Source of the DNA: Chitinophaga pinensis | Lineage (GTDB): Bacteria; Bacteroidota; Bacteroidia; Chitinophagales; Chitinophagaceae | DNA: 5,699 nt | NCBI GenBank assembly: GCA_945872805.1 | Contig: CAMCBE010000149.1 | Span: 1 to 5,699, forward strand | Direction of reading: 5' to 3' | In this document: positions 1 to 5,260 of the stretch, piece by piece | Position numbering within the stretch: position 1 is the first letter of the stretch | How the letters are laid out: the number at the start of each line of letters is the position of its first letter | Notes under the pieces: generated by a model | The model's database searches: none | The model's input: the letters and a program-made list of their open reading frames with translations, nothing else | Told to the model about the DNA's origin: nothing | Program-made: the position numbers and the translations under genes

Positions 1-541
1 TGAGTTGCCTAGCTTCACTATCATTTACCAATAAAACATCTACATGCTTTAAAACTTCCTCAAGGTCAGCCATCGCGGTTTCCATCCAAAAATTCATAGT
101 ATCCATCACAACGAGCTTAGGGCGATTTTTCATTTGCTTGAGCACACTGTGTTGAATAGCAGGAACTAAATTTCCAAGCATAACAAACTCAGCATCTTGA
201 TAACTCTCAGGAACGATTGGATTAAACTCTCCTAGCACATTTAGTTGTGTGTCCAACGTATCACGCTCATTCATGTCTAAATGATACTTCCCTTTCCAAA
301 AAAAAGACTTTTGGTCTTTCTTTATTTCCACTCCTTCAAGGTCAACACCTCTGGCAGTTAACTCATCAAGTGTTTCTTGTGGAAAATCACCGCCAACAAT
401 TGAGATTTGCTTAATCGGTTTTATAAAATTTGAAGCACTTAATGCAATGTAGGTAGCGGCCCCTCCGATAATACGATCGCTTTTACCAAAAGGAGTTTCA
501 ATTGAATCAAAGGCCATGGTTCCAACAACGATAAGTGACAT
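1..541 (-). CDS. PfkB-family carbohydrate kinase, 3' end cut by window edge
   Basis: This is the N-terminal 180 residues of a ribokinase/PfkB-fold sugar or nucleoside kinase, read from ATG at 541 down to base 1 with no stop. Visible marks: an N-terminal beta strand (MSLIVVGTMAFDSIETPFG); the di-glycine substrate-binding motif GGAATY at residues 26-31; IVGGDFP at about 48-54; DTMNFW at 147-152; and VNDSEARQL at 172-180, matching the family N-x-S-E motif. The ATP-binding, catalytic GAGD region would lie in the missing C-terminal part. Family members phosphorylate a sugar or nucleoside hydroxyl with ATP in the cytosol. The substrate cannot be read here; the DTMNFW form is one I associate with generic 'sugar kinase' annotations in Bacteroidota. 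The gene is divergent from the Dabb gene at 671. No ribosome binding site is seen; a -7-like box lies 20 bp upstream of the start. The family call is firm, the substrate unknown. Confidence 0.9.
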   Translation of the reverse strand, partial: MSLIVVGTMAFDSIETPFGKSDRIIGGAATYIALSASNFIKPIKQISIVGGDFPQETLDELTARGVDLEGVEIKKDQKSFFWKGKYHLDMNERDTLDTQLNVLGEFNPIVPESYQDAEFVMLGNLVPAIQHSVLKQMKNRPKLVVMDTMNFWMETAMADLEEVLKHVDVLLVNDSEARQL

Positions 542-561
542 ATAGTTTGAATTTTCGAGGA

Positions 562-569
562 CAAAGGTA
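562..569 (-). promoter_or_regulatory. Bacteroidota-type -7 box for the PfkB kinase gene
   Basis: The minus strand reads TACCTTTG here, a perfect match to the Bacteroidota primary-sigma -7 consensus TAnnTTTG. It lies 20 bp upstream of the kinase ATG, so the leader would be short, about 12-15 nt. A clear TTG at -33 is not seen; only a T-rich stretch lies at about the right distance. An 8-mer of this kind can occur by chance, so this is a moderate call. Confidence 0.4.
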
Positions 570-670
570 ATGGATAAGAAGCCATTGAAAAATTGTTTAG
601 GGTTTAAATCAATTGATTGCCTAATTTCAAGAAGTAAAAAAATATTAATAATTAACCCGTTATTCTCATC

Positions 671-1057
671 ATGAAATCAAAATACCTTATTGTAGCAGCA
701 CTTTTTCTAATTAATTTACAAGTAGAAGCACAGAAAAAAAATAACCCACACGGAATGTACAAGCATGTCGTATTATTTAAATTCAAAGAAACAAGCTCAA
801 AAGCCTCTGTTGACAGCATCATATCTGCTTTTATTTTATTGAAAGATCAAATACCAGTTATAAAAGGATTTGAATGGGGACTAAATGATAGTCCAGAACA
901 TGTAGATCAAGGGATAACGCATTGCTTTGCTGTTACATTTGCGAGCACTTCAGATAGAGACAACGTATATCAAGATCACCCAGCACATGTTCAATTTAAA
1001 AAATTAGTGGGGCCACATGTTGAAAAAGTAGTAGTGGTAGACTATAAAGTTGAATAA
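671..1057 (+). CDS. Secreted Dabb (stress-responsive alpha/beta barrel) domain protein
   Basis: The 128-residue protein has a signal peptide (basic MKSK, hydrophobic core at about 5-16, probable cleavage after VEA at residue 20) followed by one Dabb domain covering roughly 29-127. Domain hallmarks are MYKHVVLFKFK at 29-39, IPVIKGFEWGLN in the middle, the DHPAHVQF motif at 102-109, and a closing VVVVDYK strand. Dabb proteins are small dimeric ferredoxin-like barrels, related to plant stress proteins and to olivetolic acid cyclase. Most bacterial members have no assigned reaction, and none is claimed here. Export to the periplasm is inferred from the signal peptide. Starting at Met29 (base 755) would give a cytosolic domain-only form, but the well-formed signal sequence favours 671. 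The gene stands alone, divergent from the kinase and ending 23 bp from the converging flavin-reductase-like gene. Its promoter is not clear; TAATTTCA at 622-629 is only a weak -7 candidate. Confidence 0.9.
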   Translation: MKSKYLIVAALFLINLQVEAQKKNNPHGMYKHVVLFKFKETSSKASVDSIISAFILLKDQIPVIKGFEWGLNDSPEHVDQGITHCFAVTFASTSDRDNVYQDHPAHVQFKKLVGPHVEKVVVVDYKVE

Positions 1058-1080
1058 CCCTCACCTCAAGCATTAATACA

Positions 1081-1719
1081 TCAGAAGGGTAACTCTTGTA
1101 TTGTTACACCAACTTTAGCATATTTAAATCGCTTAACCGGTATTGTTTCATAATAGGCATTCATACCAAGACTTGCCATTGATCCAGTTCGTTGAATGTT
1201 AATGAACCCGTCATGAGAAACGGTGGATTCCTCTAAAAACACATGTTTCAATTTGCCAATGATCAGAAAAGTGTCATTTGCTTTAATTGGAATAATTTCT
1301 GATAATTCAAGTCCGTATTGCACTGAACTTTCCTTGACATAAGGAACGCTAAAATTCTCCTTATACTCAGGCGTCAATCCAACTTCAACATATTCATTCA
1401 CCTCTCTAGCATACTTAGCACTAGTTTGGTGGGCCGCTTCCACAAAGCTACTGTGAACATGATTAATGGTATAGTGGCCGTTGGATTCAATATTGCCAAG
1501 GGTATGAGGAGATGCTTCCCTCGGCCGATTCATGATTCCTATTAAAGCAGGATCTGAACCTAAATGAATGATGTTACTAAATAGGGCCAGGTTAGCAACG
1601 CCGTCTGAATTGATAGTGGATACAAGGCTTATTGGCTTAAATCCACTCAAGGAATTGATGAAATTTGCCCTATAGAATCGCTCCCAAGTTGTCATCTCTT
1701 CTATCGAATAGTACCTCAT
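1081..1719 (-). CDS. Flavin reductase-like (FMN-binding split-barrel) protein
   Basis: The 212-residue protein belongs to the flavin-reductase-like split-barrel family (the DIM6/NTAB group), which binds FMN and in characterised members reduces flavin or acts as an oxidoreductase. Supporting segments: residues 26-47 (GFKPISLVSTINSDG followed by VANLALFSN) form the first barrel strands with the substrate/FMN loop; DPALIGIMNRP at 56-66 and a phosphate-loop-like REASPHTLGNI follow; then comes a helix typical of the family (FVEAAHQTSAKY) with conserved Ala/Ser positions; the C-terminal part carries the GKLKHVFLEES strand. Length is normal for the family. There is no signal peptide, so the protein is cytosolic. 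The substrate is unknown. It is transcribed alone, convergent with the Dabb gene. The ATG at 1719 is kept because the N-terminal helix before the barrel is normal for the group. The fold is near certain, the reaction is not. Confidence 0.88.
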   Translation of the reverse strand: MRYYSIEEMTTWERFYRANFINSLSGFKPISLVSTINSDGVANLALFSNIIHLGSDPALIGIMNRPREASPHTLGNIESNGHYTINHVHSSFVEAAHQTSAKYAREVNEYVEVGLTPEYKENFSVPYVKESSVQYGLELSEIIPIKANDTFLIIGKLKHVFLEESTVSHDGFINIQRTGSMASLGMNAYYETIPVKRFKYAKVGVTIQELPF

Positions 1720-1850
1720 AATTCCATAACAACTTGATGGATATAAAGTTGTAAAATATGACTTGTTAAGTGTGCGGGCAAAATTGCGAAAAAGTAAAAA
1801 TATAGATGCCTAAAAGAAAGCAACTTGTTAAAAACTGATTAAAAAATGCT
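1720..1850. other. Non-coding stretch upstream of the flavin-reductase-like gene and the relic
   Basis: Together with the relic at 1851-2195 this forms about 530 bp with no intact gene. This left part is AT-rich and has stops in all plus frames. It contains the possible minus-strand promoter at 1751-1782. I could not recognise any N-terminal transpeptidase sequence here, so the missing 5' half of the relic seems deleted rather than merely mutated. No repeat, RNA gene or mobile-element end is seen. Confidence 0.5.
1751..1782 (-). promoter_or_regulatory. Possible promoter of the flavin-reductase-like gene
   Basis: On the minus strand TTTG (1782-1779) and TATTTTAC (1758-1751) are 20 bp apart. 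This resembles the Bacteroidota -33 TTTG / -7 TAnnTTTG arrangement, with two mismatches in the -7 box. The -7 box ends about 31 bp upstream of the ATG at 1719. The region is AT-rich, so a chance match is possible. Confidence 0.3.
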
Positions 1851-2195
1851 GGAAAAAATGTTAAACTCAATCGGAATAAGGCTTTCAAGGGGAGGATTGG
1901 TTTTCTTTGCAAGAGTAAAAACAATATTACCAACACAAATACGTTTTCACTACGTTAGAATCCAAATCCAACCCAATGAAAAAGTCTATACTAGGCTATT
2001 GTAATTCATGGGGCCGGTTATGCAAATGAATCTTTCATTGATGCTAAGGGATTTTTAGGCAGAAGCTATGGCTGTCCTGCACTTCCAACATCAATAAATA
2101 CTATGGTCATCAATAAAATAAAAAAAGGAAATCTACTTTTTATCTATTATCCCGATAGAAAATACTTAAATGGCTCTGAAATAATAAATGGTTAA
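1851..2195 (+). pseudogene. Decayed murein L,D-transpeptidase (YkuD_2-type), C-terminal part only
   Basis: No intact gene lies here, but the plus strand carries recognisable pieces of an L,D-transpeptidase catalytic domain in shifting frames. The clearest piece is an open frame from 1995 to the TAA at 2193-2195: AIVIHGAGYANESF, then GFLGRSYGCPALP with the catalytic-type Cys codon at 2073-2075, then GNLLFIYYPDRKYL. These match the family's HGA, GRS-x-GCPA and C-terminal LFIYYP blocks in order. Upstream, NEKVYTR (1975-1995) continues the family's N-x-K-x-x-x-RAIVIHG sequence but one base out of frame, so a base is missing near 1995. A fainter piece (about 1851-1955, including GRIGFL and FSLR) ends at TAG 1956-1958. 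There is no signal peptide or N-terminal half, so the 5' boundary is uncertain. Intact relatives are exported enzymes that cross-link or modify peptidoglycan; this copy should be inactive. It still ends 25 bp before an intrinsic terminator. Confidence 0.8.
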
Positions 2196-2219
2196 ATGGG
2201 ATCTTAGAATGGTTAATAC

Positions 2220-2250
2220 GACCTGGTCTTTTTAGACCGGGTCTTTTTTT
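2220..2250 (+). terminator. Intrinsic terminator behind the transpeptidase relic
   Basis: A 10-bp hairpin with arms GACCTGGTCT (2220-2229) and AGACCGGGTC (2234-2243), containing one T-G wobble, closes a TTTT loop and is followed by seven T (2244-2250). This is a textbook Rho-independent terminator for plus-strand transcription. Its T tract touches the stop codon (2249-2251) of the converging membrane-protein gene. On the minus strand the hairpin has no T tract after it, so it would terminate that gene only weakly if at all. Confidence 0.9.
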
Positions 2251-2899
2251 AAAACCACAACGCTGTCATTTGGCAAATTAATCCAACCAACAATCCTGTT
2301 ATCAATTCAAACCAGGTATGATCCGATACCATTTTTCTAGCCGTAATTACCAATGCAGTGATGCATATTGCTGCCATCATCGGAATGCCAGAAAAAACTG
2401 TCCCATCAGCTATCATGATATAGGCTAGTCCAAGCATCCCTCCACAAGCAATTGCATGCATACTAATCTTAACATAATTATTAATTATTAGCGCAGCACT
2501 TGATGCAAAAAACATAGCCCGACACATGTTAACCATAACACGAGGAATTTCAGGCTGGCTTCTGAAAACATAATACGTCCAAAAGAAAAATGTTATACTA
2601 GCTATGTATGGAACTATTCTTTCCTTTTGAGTTGAAAGTTGAATTGACTTACTAAAGCCAAGCCCTTTCAATAAAGCAACGACAAGCATTGGGAAGAAAA
2701 CATTGTTGTTTATGACAGTCATTAATTTGAGCAGCTTGCTTTTTTCGCTAAACCCTAAAAAATAAGATGGGTGAAGGTAAATAAGATAAAAAGCCATTAA
2801 GACTCCAACGAAAAGCGGGTGAAAAATGTAAGACAATATCCTCCCAAGGATAAGTAAGTATTTGGGATATCCTAGGCCTTCATGTATATCTTTCATCAT
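2249..2899 (-). CDS. Integral membrane protein with degenerate PAP2-phosphatase-like motifs
   Basis: The 216-residue protein is very hydrophobic, with about six membrane segments (roughly 15-42, 60-80, 98-113, 126-142, 148-164 and 171-187, plus a C-terminal segment at about 198-214). Motif spacing recalls the PAP2/phosphatidic-acid-phosphatase fold: KERIVPY at 92-98 is a poor match to K-x6-RP; K-I-S-M-H at 144-148 stands where PSGH is expected; R188-x5-H194-x3-E198 matches R-x5-H-x3-D with Glu for Asp. The two histidines and the arginine survive, while Pro/Gly of motif 2 and the final Asp do not. Membership in the PAP2 superfamily is inference. If it holds, the substrate could be a lipid phosphate, or the protein could be non-catalytic. 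The gene starts 6 bp after rpoN and is probably co-transcribed with it. MM at the N-terminus offers two adjacent start codons; the first is kept. That it is a real membrane protein is secure; the function is not. Confidence 0.85.
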   Translation of the reverse strand: MMKDIHEGLGYPKYLLILGRILSYIFHPLFVGVLMAFYLIYLHPSYFLGFSEKSKLLKLMTVINNNVFFPMLVVALLKGLGFSKSIQLSTQKERIVPYIASITFFFWTYYVFRSQPEIPRVMVNMCRAMFFASSAALIINNYVKISMHAIACGGMLGLAYIMIADGTVFSGIPMMAAICITALVITARKMVSDHTWFELITGLLVGLICQMTALWF

Positions 2900-2905
2900 A
2901 TCAAA

Positions 2906-4393
2906 TTAAAGTTCTTTTCTTAATCGAGCTACTGGCACATTTAATTGTTCACGGTATTTTGCTACAGTCCTTCGGGCTATATTATACCCCTTTCCTTGAA
3001 GCAAGTCAGTCAGCGTATCATCACTCAACGGATTTCTTTTATTTTCTGCCAAAATCAATTCATGTAAAATTGTTTTGACTTCTCGTGTGGAAACTTCTTC
3101 GCCGGTATCTGTACTGAGGGCCTCGCTGAAGAAGTATTTCAAGCGAAATGTCCCAAATTCAGTTTGTACAAATTTACTGTTTGCGACCCGACTAATTGTA
3201 GAAATATCTAATGCCGTTTTTTCAGCAATGTCTTTCAAAATCATAGGCCTCAAGGATGTCTCATCCCCAGTTAGAAAAAAATTATGCTGATGCTGAATGA
3301 TAGCCTGCATGGTATGGATTAAGGTTTCTTGTCGTTGCTTGATTGCATCAATGAACCATTTAGCTGAATCAATTTTTTGCTTGATGAACAATACTGCCTC
3401 TTTTTGCCTCTTGTCTTTTTTGCTTCCCTTTTCATAATCACGTAGCATTTCCTTGTATTCACTACTTATTTTTAAATCAGGGGCATTTTTTTGATTTAAC
3501 GTAAGCTCAAGATCTCCGGCATTATTAAATACAAAAAAATCAGGAACAACATATTGTTCTGCCTTGTTCAAGGAGCTTAATTGAGCACCGGGCTTTGGAT
3601 TTAAACGCCGGATTTCCTGCATAGCAGCCTTAACTGTTGCTTCAGTAATATCCAAAGATTTTGCGATTTTATCGAAATGCCTTTTCGTAAATTCATCGAA
3701 ATGAAAATCTATAATTCTCAATGCAGATTTAAGGGCAAGAGATGAATGATCCAACACTTTTCTACGGAGTTGTATAAGCAAACATTCTTGAACATCCCTT
3801 GCCGCAATGCCAAAGGGTTCAAAATGTTGTATTTTTCTAATTACCTCTTCCACTGCCTTATTTTCAACAACGATATTTTGCTTAAACGCTAAATCATCTA
3901 CGATTGAATTAGTATCTCTTCTTAGATAGCCATCGTCATCAATACTGCCAATAATTTGCTCTGCAACTTTATATAGCAGTGGCTCCAAATTCAACAAAGC
4001 AAGTTGCTCCGTTAAACTTTCATGTAACGAAGACGAGACAGAATGTAGAATAGGGGCATTAACTGGCAATTCTGGAACGTGATCATCCCGTAGCTTGTAC
4101 TCTCCAACTTCATCTTCGTCTAAATATGAATCGTATTCATATTGATCATCACTATCCAATTCTGCAACCTCATCAGCTAACCCTTCCTCTGCTTCTGGCA
4201 GATCTTCGATTTCCTCTTTTTCTTGACTTTCTGATTCCTCAGAGCCTACATCTAAGGCAGGGTTTTCTTCTATCTCCTCCTTGATCCGTTCTTCTAAAAG
4301 AGAAGTTGGGACCTCTAGCAATTTCATCAATTGAATTTGCTGAGGAGAAAGCTTTTGCTGTAGTTTTTGATATAGTCCCTGAGAGAGAGCCAT
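2906..4393 (-). CDS. rpoN: RNA polymerase sigma-54 factor RpoN
   Basis: The 495-residue protein is a complete sigma-54, which directs core RNA polymerase to -24/-12 promoters and needs an AAA+ enhancer-binding activator to melt DNA. Region I (1-48) is the Gln/Leu-rich activator-responsive segment, with LQQKLSPQQIQLMKLLEVP followed by the family signature EEIEENPALD. Region II (about 50-104) is a strongly acidic linker. The core-binding domain runs from about 115 to 300 and includes DDDGYL (152-157), FEPFGIAARDVQECL (191-205) and LNPKPGA (264-270). The DNA-binding part has a helix-turn-helix (KDIAEKTALDISTISRVANSK, split at about 387-407) and the RpoN box ARRTVAKYRE at 473-482, which reads the -24 element. 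Length and domain order are normal for Bacteroidota. The ATG at 4393 gives the usual MALSQGLYQKL-type N-terminus. The gene heads a two-gene unit with the membrane protein and is divergent from a small secreted-protein gene. Confidence 0.98.
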   Translation of the reverse strand: MALSQGLYQKLQQKLSPQQIQLMKLLEVPTSLLEERIKEEIEENPALDVGSEESESQEKEEIEDLPEAEEGLADEVAELDSDDQYEYDSYLDEDEVGEYKLRDDHVPELPVNAPILHSVSSSLHESLTEQLALLNLEPLLYKVAEQIIGSIDDDGYLRRDTNSIVDDLAFKQNIVVENKAVEEVIRKIQHFEPFGIAARDVQECLLIQLRRKVLDHSSLALKSALRIIDFHFDEFTKRHFDKIAKSLDITEATVKAAMQEIRRLNPKPGAQLSSLNKAEQYVVPDFFVFNNAGDLELTLNQKNAPDLKISSEYKEMLRDYEKGSKKDKRQKEAVLFIKQKIDSAKWFIDAIKQRQETLIHTMQAIIQHQHNFFLTGDETSLRPMILKDIAEKTALDISTISRVANSKFVQTEFGTFRLKYFFSEALSTDTGEEVSTREVKTILHELILAENKRNPLSDDTLTDLLQGKGYNIARRTVAKYREQLNVPVARLRKEL

Positions 4394-4432
4394 TAAAAAT
4401 TGAAATCAGTTTTAATTGATAATTAATTCGGT

Positions 4433-4444
4433 TGTAAATTTACA
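4433..4444. promoter_or_regulatory. 12-bp perfect palindrome between rpoN and the divergent small gene
   Basis: TGTAAATTTACA is exactly self-complementary. Its core TAAATTTA is within one base of the Bacteroidota -7 box (TAnnTTTG) on both strands. On the plus strand a TTG lies 16 bp upstream (4416-4418) and the proposed start codon of the small gene 16 bp downstream. On the minus strand the rpoN ATG lies 39 bp downstream of the palindrome. It could therefore be a shared -7 element for divergent promoters, or an operator half-site pair. No -33 element is convincing on the minus side, and AT-rich palindromes of this size can arise by chance. Confidence 0.35.
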
Positions 4445-4460
4445 TACAAAAGGAAGACTA

Positions 4461-4736
4461 TTGGAACGTATACTATTTATTATCCTTATTTTCTTTGGAA
4501 CTAACAACCAATCAATCGGACAATCTACCCAATTGCCCATTAAAATAGTTGATTCAACTCAAGTTCAGTATTACACGATAAAACAAGCCCTCAAAAGGCC
4601 GGTTGAATCAGATCATAGCTATAAACAGCTTGGGTTTTTCTGCAAAGAAGAATGGAAGTTTGAAAAGAAAACAAAACTAGCCCTTCGTGTACGTTTGGGA
4701 TCCCTTGAGTATGTCAATAAAATGGAAAAAAAATAA
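4461..4736 (+). CDS. Small conserved secreted protein, TTG start, divergent from rpoN
   Basis: The frame has no ATG except near its very end, so the start must be a non-ATG codon. Choosing TTG at 4461 gives 91 residues beginning MERILFIILIFFGTNNQSIGQ, a compact signal peptide with probable cleavage after GQ near residue 21. An alternative TTG at 4416, directly after an in-frame TAA, would add 15 residues in front and give 106. The mature part is about 70 residues and basic. Its C-terminal half, GFFCKEEWKFEK (58-69) followed by RVRLGSLEYV (76-85), resembles a conserved tail I associate with uncharacterised small Bacteroidota proteins. I assign no function. One Cys (residue 61) remains in the mature protein. 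The gene is divergent from rpoN and converges on the MarR gene with 58 bp between them. The signal peptide and non-random tail support a real gene; the exact start is uncertain. Confidence 0.72.
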   Translation: MERILFIILIFFGTNNQSIGQSTQLPIKIVDSTQVQYYTIKQALKRPVESDHSYKQLGFFCKEEWKFEKKTKLALRVRLGSLEYVNKMEKK

Positions 4737-4794
4737 GTAAGCCTACTGCTTTTCAAGTAGCAAGAGTCAGATAAGGAATGCTAGAAAATGAGGA

Positions 4795-5250
4795 TTAATC
4801 GACACTTCTCAGTTTATCCAATAATCCATTTAATGTCTCTAAATCGGATTTAGTAAGATTTGACATAATCTGCTCCATTTCACAATTCCGTTTGTCCAAG
4901 CGACTGAGCAATTTTTTCCCCTCTTGAGTTAAACTAACATCAACCAACCTCTTATCTATTGCACATAAACGCTTCGTGACAAGTCCTTTAATAACCATTC
5001 GGTCTACAATTCTGCTGGTATCACTCATCTTATCTAGCATTCGTTCTCTAATAGTAAGTGTTGAAAGTGGCGTTGGCTCACTTCCTCTTAAAATCCTGAG
5101 TATATTAAATTGCTGGTGGGTTATTTTTTCTGAAGCCAAAAAATCTTTCACGCGCTCTGTTATCCAATGATAGGTATATATAATATTGATAACCCCTTTT
5201 TGGTCTTCACTTTTGAAACTTTGCTGCTTAATTTCATTTTCTAACGCCAT
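4795..5250 (-). CDS. MarR-family transcriptional regulator
   Basis: The 151-residue protein has the MarR winged helix-turn-helix layout: an N-terminal dimerisation helix (about 17-40), HQQFNILRILRG (45-56), then the DNA-binding helices, with the recognition helix in DKMSDTSRIVDRMVIKGLV (about 73-91), and the wing CAIDKRLVDVSLTQEGKKLL (96-115). The wing carries the family's D-x-R-x-x-x-V-x-LT-x-x-G pattern (D99, R101). The C-terminal helices (about 117-150) complete the dimer interface. MarR proteins are usually dimeric repressors released by a small ligand or by oxidation; C96 in the wing and C123 are possible redox sites, though nothing shows this directly. The gene begins 10 bp after the AI-2E family transporter gene and is probably in its operon, so it may regulate that operon or a distant target. 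ATG at 5250 is the natural start. The family call is firm, the ligand unknown. Confidence 0.93.
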   Translation of the reverse strand: MALENEIKQQSFKSEDQKGVINIIYTYHWITERVKDFLASEKITHQQFNILRILRGSEPTPLSTLTIRERMLDKMSDTSRIVDRMVIKGLVTKRLCAIDKRLVDVSLTQEGKKLLSRLDKRNCEMEQIMSNLTKSDLETLNGLLDKLRSVD

Positions 5251-5260
5251 GGCGATAATA

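Noticed and set aside
569..586. AATGG / CCATT inverted repeat in the kinase-Dabb intergenic region
   Set aside because: A 5-bp stem in AT-rich sequence with no other support as an operator.
1054..1089. ACCCT / AGGGT repeat around the converging Dabb and flavin-reductase-like gene ends
   Set aside because: There are 5 paired bases separated by more than 20 nt and no T tract; within chance expectation.
1858..2004. 48-codon plus frame starting at ATG 1858
   Set aside because: It looks like a start-to-stop gene, but its last residues (NEKVYTR) are part of the transpeptidase relic and the rest shows no signal peptide or family match; an accidental frame across broken sequence.
2933..2948. TGGCAC followed by TTGT, resembling a sigma-54 -24/-12 promoter
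   Set aside because: The spacing and the -12 GC do not fit the consensus, and it lies inside the 3' end of rpoN coding sequence on the opposite strand.
3075..3290. Plus-strand open frame of 71 codons
   Set aside because: It lies wholly antisense inside rpoN, whose sequence here is plainly coding (C-terminal DNA-binding part). The translation shows no domain or signal peptide.
4743..4760. Inverted repeat CTACT...AGTAG between the small secreted gene and the MarR gene
   Set aside because: The stem is only 5 bp with an 8-nt loop and no T tract on either side, so it does not qualify as a terminator.
4976..5170. Plus-strand open frame of 64 codons
   Set aside because: It is antisense to the MarR DNA-binding region and has low-complexity composition; a shadow of the real gene.
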